A DNA stretch of 64,000 nt from the NCBI GenBank assembly GCA_020746875.1, contig JAGTJL010000005.1, forward strand, positions 1,674,001-1,738,000, given 5' to 3'. Shown in pieces: positions 10,601-21,093 of this stretch. Position 1 is the first letter of the stretch. Every line of letters begins with the position of its first letter. The notes under the pieces are model-generated. The model had not been told where the DNA came from, did not search any database, and saw nothing but the letters and a program-made list of their open reading frames with translations. The stretch is from Rhexocercosporidium sp. MPI-PUGE-AT-0058. Taxonomy: Eukaryota; Ascomycota; Leotiomycetes; Helotiales. The position numbers and the translations under genes are program-made.

Positions 10601-13600
10601 TGAAATAAGATTACGCGATTAATTATTATTATTAAAGTAGCTGAACTTATAAAATACGCTAGAAGTATTAAAGCTGCGAAGTCTAAAAGCCGAGCTAATA
10701 GAATATTATTAGATCCGGAATTAGATTACTTGGAATCCGAAACTGACTCGAGAAACGAGTAATTAGCTGTAATTAGAGCTTTATAATCAGTACCGTCGAA
10801 TGCTTTCTGAAAGACACTTCCTTTGAGCTCGAAGACGAGCATTTCTACGGGAGGGATAAAGAAACTTTTAGTAATAAAAGCAATTCCTCTTTCGAAGACG
10901 TCTTATATATTTCTATCGAATATATAAAGCGAGAATTTATAATTTTAAAGACGGACTTTTACGATTACCCTTTTTATAAAGACTTTATTAAAGCTCCTTT
11001 CGGCAGAGAACGTATATTTAATATCGTATTAACTGAGAAAATCGAGCTTACCTTTTAATTTATTACGGATTATAATATTTTATTAATAACGTCCTTATTC
11101 AGAAAACGCAAATAAGTTTCGCGGGTTTATATTATATATAAAATAAAAAATAAAAAGATTAGGCTTATAAATTAAATAAATAAAATAAGAGATGCGCTTA
11201 AAGGCCGTAAATACTGGTATAAAGTCTTTAAAGAAAAAGACTTTTTTCAGAAGTAAGTTAAGAAATATTAAGATATTTTACTTTTTTATTTTATCAGCTT
11301 TCCTCGCGGATCTAGGATTACGGAAGAGCGATTTACTATTTTAAATATTAGAGATATGTTATAATTAGAAGAAAAAGCCTTCTTCGACGAAATCATATTA
11401 AATCGAGAAGGTATTATTACATTTAATTAAACTGAGTATAAGAAATTCCATAAGGATATTTCGCTACTTATAATTATTAAGACAGTAGACTACGAAGCCT
11501 GGCAAGCATTATATTTTTCACTTTTTAAAGCGTTAGCTCCTGAAGTCAAGAAGATAATAAAAGACAGATTTAATTATAAGGTTCTCGAACTTTCTGAAAG
11601 GCTATATTGTAACGCTTAGTTCTTAATTAAGAAGAAGGAATTAGGAAAGTACCGCTTAATTAACTCGGTAATTATATTTAACGTAATTACTTTAAGAGAC
11701 GTTAATTTATTTTTTTTTATTAATGAATTTTTAGAGGAATTTATAAGGTGCTATATCGCGAGCTTAATAGACTTATATTTAAGTTATAATTAATAAGTAT
11801 TATATTAAAGTAGCTGAGATATAATAGCTTTCTTTATGTTTAGTATTAGATTAGTCCGAAATACGACGCTACTTTAAGGAGTTATAAACTTTATTGCTTA
11901 GTTCGTAAGAACGATTGATAGAATATTAAAAGATATTATGCTTTTTATTATAATACCGTTTTTAGACGACGTTAGCGTAAAAGGATTATATATAAATTAC
12001 GATCGGAAGGAAGCACGGCCTGGAATTCGTTAATTCGTTCTTAAGTACTTTCTTAATTTTAATAAGATATTAGAATGCTTTAAGCGCGCTGGAGTTATTA
12101 TAAGCCTTAAATCTCAGTTCTGTCGTAATAGCATGAACGTCGTCGGCTACGTATATAACTCGTAAGGAAGAGAATTTTTAGTTATATATTTAGTTAAAGT
12201 ATAGAAATGGAAAGAATTAAAGAACGTTATAAAAGTTAAAGGATTTTTAAGTTTAGTTATTTACTTCCGTATTTAAATTAAAGACTTTCGTTTGTTAGCC
12301 GAGCCGTTATACGATTTTATTAGAAAAGGAATTAAATTTATATAGAATTCCGCAATTTACGGCTAAGTAATAAGAACTTTTTAAGATATTTTATATTCTT
12401 TCTTAATGCTTTGCAGGATTAATTACTTTAAGAGCGTTGGCGAAATTGTCGTTTTTATAAACTTTAGCGGAATTGGATAAGGTAGTTTCCTTAATTAACG
12501 TGACCCGAAAAATAATAGGCTTAAACCGGCGAAGTATAAGAGCGGCTTCTAAACGAAGGCAGAACGAGATTATAACGCTACGAAAAGAAAATATAAAAGT
12601 ATATTCTTAATTCTTAAAAAGCTTAAAATCTGGCTTATAAGAGTTTATTTTATTATAAAGACTGACGCAAATACTCTTATTATTTAACTTAAAAGAGCTG
12701 CTCACGACTACTTTAATACGATGTTCACTCGTTAGCTCGCTTAAATTAAGCTTTTCGACTTCGAAGTACGCCATATTAAAGGTATTACGTATACAGCAGC
12801 AGATGCTCTTTTAAGGAGACTTAGATACCTTAAGGATATTAAGGAGGATACTGAAAATAATAATAATAAGAATTAGATCTTAACTGAGCTTAATACGGTT
12901 AGAATTTGCTTGGTAAAAGCAGAAAGCACGGAAGACTTAATAAAAGAGCTAAAGACTTTTAATGACCTTAAGCTAACTCGAAAACGTAATATCCTCATCG
13001 ATATAAAGCGAAAAGTTTAAGAATTACGAGATAAGTCGAACGATTAAGTAATACTTAATAGCGACTTATATATAGATTAAGAGAGCGAAACGAACTTATT
13101 AATATCTTTAAAATATTATAAAGAATATTATTAAAAAATAATTATTTACTTGATTACGTTTAAGACTCTGAAAAGTATAAACTTAAAAGCTTTTTATATA
13201 TTTAAGAAAAAAGTATTATTATATAGAGTTTATAATTAGCGTGTTTAGAGACTTTTATTAAAAGGCGTACTTATTAAACTCGTTATTAATATCGATAAAG
13301 ATAAGGTATATATTTTGCGAAGTTGTTATAATAGTTTTAATTATAAAGGAAAGGAAAGTATATATTATTGCATTTCTTAGCGCTATTTCTGGAAAGGCTA
13401 TTTTAAGAATTTCGCGGAATTCGTTAAAATATGCGACAAGTGTATATTGCGTAATATTAAGCGATAAGAAGAGCTTATAATTTTAATTACTTTAAACGGA
13501 TTTATAGAAAAATAAGCGCTAAATATTACTTTTATATTAATACGAAACGGGAAGAAGTATTTCGTTATTGCCCGGGACGATATGAGCAGTTAAGTCGAAG

Positions 13601-14400
13601 CTAAGGCGCTTGCTTCGAAGGAGGCTAAAAGTATCGCTGATTTCATTTAGTAAGATATTATTTGCCGATACGGGCTGTTTTGGAAATTAGTAGTCGATAA
13701 AGGCATAAAGAATATAAGCGAAGTCGTTAACTTATTAAATAAAGTGGAAATTCGACGAATTCAAATATCGGCTTATAACGCGAAAGTTAATAATATAATC
13801 GAGCGGGAATATAGTTTTATTAAAAATATCTTTTTTAAAATAAGAGGAGATTAGATAAGTAATTTATTAGCAGTTCTGTTCGCTGATTATATTATAATTC
13901 ATAGACTTATAAGTTATATTCTCTTTTATATAATTTATAGTAAAGAATTAGTTCTTCTTATCGAAATACGTTATTTTATTTGAAGAAGCTTCTTTTTGAA
14001 AGATATTAAGAGTATTAACGATTTGATTTATATTCGAACTTTTTAGTATTAAATACGGAATAATAATATAAAGGAAGCTAAGCTTTAAAAGACACGCTGT
14101 AAATAAGAAGGGAAAAAAGCTTTCGACGTAAAAAAAGACATTCGAAATAGGCTATTATAAGTTAGAGACTTAGTTTTTAAGTACGATTTTATTTGGGAAA
14201 TCGATATATTAAGGAGTAAAAAGCTTAATTTTTAGTAGTTAAGACTTTACGAAATTTATAAGGCTTTTCTTAAAAAGAGCTATTATAAGCTGAAAGAGCT
14301 AAGAGACGACAGTGCATTCTTCTGCGGTACTTTTATAATTAATCGCTTTAAGTTATTTTATAAATAAGAGCGCTTTATTTATTATGAAGACGATAAGCTT
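7621..14400 (+). pseudogene. Gypsy gag-pol remnant (Gag, protease, RT, RNase H, integrase)
   Basis: Recognisable blocks in order follow. Gag capsid: IIKFFKTLKQLFTARGITD at about 7690-7746. A zinc-knuckle-like CFFC at 8717-8728. Aspartic protease: ATLDSGAKVNYIF at about 10300-10337 (catalytic D-S-G at 10307). Reverse transcriptase: KKKELGKYRLINS at about 11630-11670, catalytic FLDDV at 11959-11973, then ARPGIR. RNase H: YKSILLILKKLKIWLI at about 12590-12640. Integrase: CDKC near 13433, ARDDMSS, and SAYNAKVNNIIERE around 13770-13810. The typical pol C-terminus (GTFIINRFKLF) is at about 14330. Gag to protease is in frame 2 but RT is in frame 1, which is either a programmed shift or an indel. Stops stand at former CAA, CAG and TGG codons. 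Non-functional. Confidence 0.9.
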
Positions 14401-17400
14401 TTAGCGATAATTTAATATAATAATAGTGAAGACTAGCTTAAACTTAGTCTCGAGGAGCGAAATTTATAAGGCTTTAAAGACCTTGAAGAGTCTACGAGAT
14501 AAGTTATACAGAACGATAGAATCATTATTAGAGTACTTAAAAGGCTAACTCACGCGGAACGAAATTAATATTGAATCGTTACTTACTCTTCCAGCGAATA
14601 GCTTAATCGCTACGATTAATATTATTAATTACTCCTTATTATAATTCTTATAACTCGTCGCTTAGCGTTATCGAACGTTGAATTATAGCGAGGACGCACT
14701 TTTTATACTTTATAAGAAGGACGAAGATTAAGGCACGATAATGGAAGCATATACTGAAACACTAAGAGCTCTCCTTTAAACGACGAAAAATCCCCTCAGC
14801 ACTTCGAACACTATCTACGCTTATAAATACCTTCCGATCGCACTCACAAGTCGTTCCGCAATAATAACACCAGCATCCCAGTCGAGCCAAACAGCTCGAA
14901 AGCCTGTAAATATAATGATTATTAGCATTTTATAGAATTAAAGAAGCCCCTGAGAAACTCAGAAAGAGTTTTGGCCTCGTAGGGTGGTTTAATTAAATTA
15001 AGTCGATTATAGCTTACGTTATAAAAGAGTAGAATCCAATTAAGCACCTATTCCTTATTAAATCTTATAAAGAATTAAATAATAAGTCAGACGAGGTTCT
15101 TTCGACGAGCCGTTCCGAAACGTTAATAGTCTTAATATATTAATAGGCTAGGCGTTGAAAACGATAATCCCCCGAGATATATTGCCGAAGCAGGCTTATA
15201 TAATAGGTTCCCGAAGGTAATCGAAGACTAGAAATTCTTCTTTAGTATTACTTAAATATTTTATAATGAAAAAGATTTACTTTAATTAGAATAGCTTTTA
15301 GAGCTACGGTAAATAAGCTATTAGTTTGAAAAGAAGATATATAACGATTAAAAGATTACGCGTAATTAGATAATTTAGGATTTAAAGGAGCTTGTAAGGT
15401 TAAATGAATGAAATTAATCTGTATATTCAAATAGACAATAAAGCGCGCGATAAGTCACAGGTTATTATAAGGGAAATGAGTTATTATAATTACTTTATAC
15501 CGGTAATAAAAATCGTTAGATTTATTATTAATAGTATAAAAGATTTATTTAAATATTAATAATTTTAATATAATATGCTTAGAAACGGAGCTTAGTATTC
15601 CGAGACCGTAACGGTTAAATTAAAAACGAGCAGAGTAAGTACAGTTAATAAGTTGTAAATCTTCAGCTTTTTTATATCTCTTTTACGCTTTTAATTTTTT
15701 ATATTATAAGTGCTTTATTCCTGATTAAACTATTAGTCCTCGGAAATTAGTAGTCGAGTTATCGTGAGCTTAAAGTTTAACGTAAAAGTTATTATTAAAT
15801 TTTATAAGTTCTTTCGATTGACGGCTGTTAAGTCTGGGCTTTTACGCTGCTTGAGTGCTAGCAGTAATAACTTAATTAAGAGTAAAAGTATAAGATAGCG
15901 GATTAGATATTGTAATAAGCCGAGCTTATCTTAAGCTATTTTAAGTAACGCATCGAAGTACTGAAGTAATAACGACTTTATTTCTTTGGAGTTTCGATTA
16001 ATTAATTTTAAGACGATAAGATAAGTAAAACCACTCCGTACGAAGAGAGATTTTAATTAATCTAAACTATACGCTTCTTCTTTAGCCGTTCCGAAATCTC
16101 GCTTATCGGAATTCAAATACCGTTATTATAATTCCGTCGTAGTAATAACTTTATAAAGGACTTAAGCGAGTAAATAATGCCTTATTGTAAGTACTTGAGT
16201 TATTTATAAGTGTTCTTTTGACTTTATCCTTATGGAGCTATTTTTTATTAAGTAAATTAACTAGACTTCAGGTTAGGAGCTTTTTTTAGCTAAATATCAG
16301 TCCTCGGACCTTTAAATTAAGAATATTAATCGATTAAAAAAGAGTATTATTATTTTCGCTTTTAAGATATATTTGCTTTTTCCTTAGACTTAGAATCCGG
16401 CTCAGCTTGTACCGGCTTATAAAGGTATTCGAAGTATGCTTCTTTTACTCTTAAAGTCGTTGCAGAGTTGTATTAGTATGAGGTTCTTTAAAAAGGAATC
16501 TTATTTTTAAATAAAAAGAAGTTGCTTTAATAAGAAAGGATTTCCGGAAAGCTCGATATTATCAGTTTAGAGGTTGCTTATAATATAATTAATAAAAGCT
16601 TAAAATAAGTAACGAGGTTAGAGATACTTCTTATTTTAATAAGGCGATTAAAGCTGCGCTTTTACTTCAAGTCTTTGGATTGTATTAGAAGAGTATTAAA
16701 ATGAAGGAAATTAATAATATTGAACGAGAAAGAACTTACTTTTAGCTTCTTACTTTTCTTAGCTAATTAATAATAGGAAGCAAGTCGACGGAAAGCGACG
16801 ACGAAAGCGGTTTAAGATAGCTTATAGCTTATTAGAGCTTTAAAAGTTATTCTCGAGAAGCTTTTACTTCGTAACTTGCCGTTAAGAAAAGAGAGAGACC
16901 GCGAGGAAAACTGAATAGCTTGAAGTTAATATATAAAATATAATATTTCTTTTCTTTTTCTTTTAAATATAACAAATCTTAGCCGCTTATAATAATCTAC
17001 TTATTTACTAGAGAATAATAGGAAGATATAATAAGAAATTATTAAGGTATTATTGGCGCTTTTATTTGATATAATAATTATTAAGATAAGAGGAAAAGGA
17101 ATTATTTAAAACCGATTTTGTCGTTATTTGATATCGACTTGTTAAAGAAGTGAAAGCAAAGAGAAGAAGATAAGAGTAAAGAAGAGACTTAATTGAGTTA
17201 GCAAAAGAAATGCTTCGATTAGCTTCTTTTCACTTCTCTATTATACTTCGAACCTCGAAAGTGAGAAGATCGTCCTTCGATTATTATTTACTTTTAATTT
17301 TATATATTTATATATTTTTGCTTTTTTAATATACTTTTAATATATTTCTTTTTATTTTTAATAACGATTAAAAGGTTAAGAAAGTTCGTAGAAGATTCGT

Positions 17401-17975
17401 TAAAATAAGAGTATAAAGAAAGAGTGAGGTCGTTAAAAATACGCCAGCTTAAAGTATAAGGGAATATCGACGAATTCGACGCGTTATGGAGATCGATCTT
17501 TATTTTATAAGGAAAGTTAGTCTTTGCGCCGTAAAAGAAAGAGTCAGGAATTCATTTAGAATATTAGTTATACGCCGATTTGTTTTAAAGAAATCACTTT
17601 GACTTTATTAAAACTGAAGTTTACTTAGATGCGATATTTAAGAAAGTAAGTTTAGGCGGCAGAAACGATACGATAAGTGCTAAGAGGTATAAAAAGACTG
17701 ATATAAGTATGAAAAGACGCGTAAAGCTTTCTTAAGAGTATTATAGAAAAGAGTAATAAAGTTATTAAAAAGAAAAAGAAAGAAAAAGAGTAATAGGGTA
17801 AAAGACGATATTTAAGGGTGTTAAGCGAGACGATTATTTGCTTCTAAAAGGTGAGGTATAGATTACTTGATATTTACTTATTTTTACTTAGATATATTTT
17901 CTTTTAAGTATTTAAAGCTTTAAAATTGTAATATTAGTTTTTATTTCTTTGCTTGAGGTCGAGCATGAGTTTTCT
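14401..17975 (+). other. Gypsy 3' internal region of unknown content
   Basis: About 3.5 kb between the end of pol and the polypurine tract, far more than Ty3/Gypsy elements need. No protein family was recognised on either strand. On the minus strand, one frame from about 16180 to 15690 is relatively open, with breaks only at TAA/TAG codons that could be RIP-mutated CAA/CAG. This would fit an antisense accessory gene or an older nested insertion, but AT-rich sequence can give this by chance. A patch at about 14735-14915 keeps many CA dinucleotides. Confidence 0.45.
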
Positions 17976-17985
17976 AAGGGGGGGA
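17976..17985 (+). other. Polypurine tract of the Gypsy element
   Basis: AAGGGGGGGA, four bases before the 3' LTR. It is the primer for plus-strand DNA synthesis in LTR retrotransposons and confirms plus-strand orientation. Confidence 0.85.
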
Positions 17986-17989
17986 CGCA

Positions 17990-18270
17990 TATAATAAGGT
18001 CGACTTCAGAGATTTATTTGTCACGTGATTGAGCTGTATCTTGCTGTATTTAAGATAGCTTTTAGGGCAATATCCTTCAAGAATAATAACGATTTTTATT
18101 ATTATAATATTTCTTTTTTATTTAAATTATACTTCTCCTTTCTTTTGATAGATTATATACTCTAAATATATAATATCTTAAGTACTTGTTAAATGGGTAT
18201 TTCCTACGGTTATTTTCCGGTACTTGCTTTGCTACCTTCTTGTTGTGTGTTTGGTGTTTTCCCCTCTACA
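17990..18270 (+). repeat. Gypsy 3' LTR
   Basis: 281 bp, colinear with the 5' LTR. Its start reads TATAATAAGG where the 5' copy has TGTGGTGGGG, so five G-to-A changes. Its outer end (CCTCTACA) is unmutated. Followed by CTAT at 18271-18274. Confidence 0.95.
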
Positions 18271-18274
18271 CTAT
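18271..18274. repeat. Gypsy target-site duplication, right copy (CTAT)
   Basis: Repeats the CTAT at 5743-5746. hAT transposase coding sequence resumes directly after it. Confidence 0.85.
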
Positions 18275-19502
18275 AATCACTTTCGAAATATTCATAAAGC
18301 TATTAATATAGAAGCTTTAAAAAACGATATCGATCTTAGTAAGTAATTTTATTATAAGATTTTAAATAAATACTAATTTAAATAGGATCGATTATATTAG
18401 AGCCTATTACTGAAAGCTTTAATAATTAATTAAGCTTACGACAGTCTTTTAATAAGAGGCAAAAAGTTGACGAATTAGAAGAAGAAGAAATCCGGACTTT
18501 TATTATAAGTCATTTTAAAAAGCTACTTTTTGATTTTATTGTCTCGAATAATATATTATTTCGAGCCGTAACTACGCCTAGTTTCCGAAGGCTTTTAGCG
18601 TATTTACATCGGTTAGTACTTATTATCATTTTATTTAATATTAATAACTAATAATTTATAATAGTGAAGTACTTCCGTTATACTCTCAAGTTCTTATCGA
18701 CGAACTTACGCTTCAATTTAATAATATTAAAAGCTTTATTAAAAGCTTATTAGTAATCTAAAAAAGCTTTTAAGGAGGATTTTCTCTTACTTTAGACGCT
18801 TGGACTGCTATAAATTAAGACGCTTACCTCGGAATTACTATGTAAGTCGTTTTATTTTTATTAATATATTAATAATTATTAATTAAATTTATTTAGTCAT
18901 TAGGTAGACGCCGAGTTTAATATATATTTTAAGTTATTAGCTATGCGAGAGCTAGTCGAGAAACACTTAGGTGTTTATATGAATAAAGTCTTATTAGAGA
19001 CTTTAAAAGAGTTTGATATCGAGTATAATATTATTAGGTAAGTTAATCTTTTAAGTTATAATATTAAATAAATAACTAATTATATTTAGTATAACTCGAG
19101 ATAACGCTTGTTCGAATGATACTTTAATAGCAGCTTTTATTAAGCATTATGTTAAAGAGGCTATTAAATTCTAAGGAGATACGCCGTGTATTGCTTACGT
19201 GCTTAATTTAGTCGTTTAAGATATATTAAAAAGTCTTATTAAGAAAGATTATAATACTTTTTATATAAACGATATATATAACGTTAAAAATAATAACGAA
19301 GATTACGAAACAAGTAAGTTATATTCTTTATATCTTATTATAAGTATTTATTAATAATATAAAGATTATTCGATTTGGAAAAAAATTCGAAAAATTATAA
19401 TCGGTATTAAATACGGACAAGAAAATAAGCGAATATTAGAGGCTCAAATTAAAGTTCATAATATCGAGAAGCCTAAATTACTTTAACTTGGTTAGTTACT
19501 TA

Positions 19503-19507
19503 TCTTT
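19503..19507. repeat. Solo LTR target-site duplication (TCTTT, second copy 19697-19701)
   Basis: Exact 5-bp direct repeat hugging both ends of the 189-bp LTR. Confidence 0.9.
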
Positions 19508-19696
19508 TGTCGCGCCCTAGCGCAGTCTACTGGTCATGTGTATGCTCTCGTAAGCACTCACGTGTATATATACTCGGGTCACAGTCCTCTCTTGCAGAGG
19601 GTAACGCTCACTTCAATACATTCTTTGAACCCTTGCTCTCCACGTTGATCGTAGAGCTCTTGAACCACTAAAAGCCTGCTCCACTTCTGTACGACA
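19508..19696. mobile_element. Solo LTR of a second retrotransposon, not RIP-mutated
   Basis: A 189-bp block of normal composition, with abundant TG and CA, inside AT-rich RIP-mutated hAT sequence. It begins TGTCGCGCC and ends GTACGACA, giving the inverted termini TGTCG..CGACA, and carries a TATATATA box at about 19563. It is flanked by exact 5-bp duplications TCTTT (19503-19507 and 19697-19701), typical of integrase-mediated insertion. No internal retrotransposon sequence is present, so it is either a solo LTR from LTR-LTR recombination or a very short non-autonomous element. Removing it restores a canonical hAT intron (GTTAGT..AATTAG). Confidence 0.9.
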
Positions 19697-21072
19697 TCTT
19701 TTTATATTTATTTATAAATATACTAATTATAATTAGATTAAAAAACAAGGTGGTCTTCGACATATTATATGTTAAAGAACTTTTTACACCTTTACGAGCC
19801 GATTAAAGCTATTATAAATAGCTCTACATCGACTTTTATAAATAATTCGTTATTACTTATAGATATCGAAATCACGTGGCTCGAAAACGTCTTAATTATA
19901 TTAGGTATATTTATTAAAGCTATAACGAAATTACAAGCCGAGAAATATTCGACGATTTATTATATTATATCGGAAGTATTTCTTATATATACGAAATTAG
20001 AGAATTTTAAAACGAATTTTTAAGTAAGTCTTTTATTATTATATTTTAAATATATTATAATATATTAACTTTTAATAGGACAAATTATTTATTGATGCTA
20101 TTAATAGCGGTATAGCAAAGCTTCGGAAATATTATCCCCGATTAGGAGTTTTAGATAATAAGAGTAAAAACTTTTATATATCTTTAATTCTTGACCCTCG
20201 AATTAAAGAAGAAGGCCTTAAAGCTTTAGGCCTTTCTACTGGATTTATTAGCGATATTAAAACTCGCTTAAAAACTGATTTCGATGTGTAAGTTTACTAA
20301 TAAATTATCTTTATATTATACTAATATTATATAGTTATAAAACAGACTATTTACGAGATAATCTTATTACAAATAACGATAGAAATATTAATCTTTACGA
20401 CGCTGAAGATATAGACGAGTTAGGTATATACGCTAGCGACGACGACTTAGAAGAAGACGAAATTACAGCTTATTTAAGCGAGAAAAGACCTAGTAAGAAC
20501 GTAAGTAATTCTTATCTTTTATTTTATAATTAAAATATTAAAACTAATTTTTATATAGTCAAAAGTTAGGCCTTTAGACTACTGGCGACTTAATAAAGAG
20601 AAATATAAAATATTATCTTAAGTCGCTAGAAAGTATTTATAGATTCCGGCTAGCTCTGCTGCTAGTGAACGGTTTTTTAGTCAAGGAGCTCTTATTATAT
20701 TTAAGTTACGAAATAGACTTAGTAAAGAGACGTTTGAAAAAATAATTTGCCTTAAGAGTTGGGGGATTTTAGGAGATGAAGAAGAGAAAGAATATAAAGG
20801 TTTAATAAAAGATATAGATATAGAAGATAATCTCTTTTATATTAAAGAAAAGGATTAGTTAGTTAATTAGTTAGGTAATTAGTTAGTTTATTAATTTATA
20901 TTTTTTTTCTTGAAATTTAAAGTTAAAATTATATTTAAAAATATAATTGACTAAGTGAATAGTTAGTTAACTAACTAGAATAGTTAGTCTATTCTACTTG
21001 AAAACCTCTTAGTCATATTCTATTCTATTCTAGTTAACTAACTAGAATACTAGTTAATTAACTTGACTAACT

Positions 21073-21085
21073 CTTTGACACGCTG
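21073..21085 (-). repeat. hAT right terminal inverted repeat
   Basis: CTTTGACACGCTG, the exact reverse complement of 4893-4905. Confidence 0.93.
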
Positions 21086-21093
21086 ACCATTAG
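21086..21093. repeat. hAT target-site duplication, right copy (ACCATTAG)
   Basis: Exact repeat of 4885-4892. Confidence 0.95.

Larger units (their letters stand above)
5747..18270 (+). mobile_element. Ty3/Gypsy LTR retrotransposon, 12.5 kb, RIP-degraded, nested in the hAT element
   Basis: Two 281-bp LTRs (5747-6027, 17990-18270) align end to end without gaps and differ only by transitions. The ancestral ends are TGT..ACA. A polypurine tract AAGGGGGGGA (17976-17985) stands just before the 3' LTR. The internal order is gag, protease, reverse transcriptase, RNase H, integrase, so integrase lies downstream of RT as in Ty3/Gypsy and not Copia. A 4-bp duplication (CTAT) flanks it. At 12.5 kb it is large for the family: pol ends near 14.4 kb, leaving about 3.5 kb before the polypurine tract, plus a 1.6-kb leader. 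RIP-type changes saturate the interior. The primer-binding site after 6027 is too mutated to name the tRNA. Confidence 0.95.
5448..20858 (+). pseudogene. hAT transposase, RIP-degraded and split by a Gypsy element and a solo LTR
   Basis: The apparent start is ATG 5448. The N-terminal part (5448-5746) is interrupted by the Gypsy element. Coding resumes at 18275 with HFRNIHKA, which together with the Cys residues upstream suggests a BED-type zinc finger cut by the insertion. Further on are LTLDAWTAIN at about 18787-18816 (RNase H-like catalytic core of hAT transposases), TRWSSTYYML just before 19790, the open stretch 19769-20023, and the C-terminal dimerisation motif SSAASERFFSQGALI at about 20652-20700. 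The frame ends at TAG 20858. At least one intron is clear (GTTAGT..AATTAG), and it holds the solo LTR. Numerous TAA/TAG codons stand where Gln or Trp is expected. No functional product is possible. Confidence 0.88.
4893..21085 (+). mobile_element. hAT DNA transposon, RIP-degraded, containing two nested insertions
   Basis: Both ends carry the perfect 13-bp inverted repeat CAGCGTGTCAAAG (4893-4905 and 21073-21085), flanked by an exact 8-bp duplication. Without the Gypsy element and the solo LTR with their duplications, the element is about 3.5 kb, normal for an autonomous fungal hAT. It encodes a transposase on the plus strand (own entry). Subterminal regions (about 4900-5030 and 20860-21060) are dense in CTAGTTAAC/GTTAGTTA-type motifs, as expected for transposase binding sites. 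The body is AT-rich, nearly free of CpA and TpG, and full of TAA/TAG in place of CAA/CAG, which is the RIP signature. TIRs and flanks are spared. The insertion splits BTB-B. Confidence 0.95.

Noticed and set aside
19769..20023. 84-codon open frame in the AT-rich island
   Set aside because: It is part of the hAT transposase frame (follows TRWSSTYYML); not an independent gene.
4893..21085. Idea that the AT-rich island is a centromere fragment or mitochondrial insertion
   Set aside because: Its boundaries, target duplications and transposase/retrotransposon motifs explain it fully as RIP-mutated transposons.
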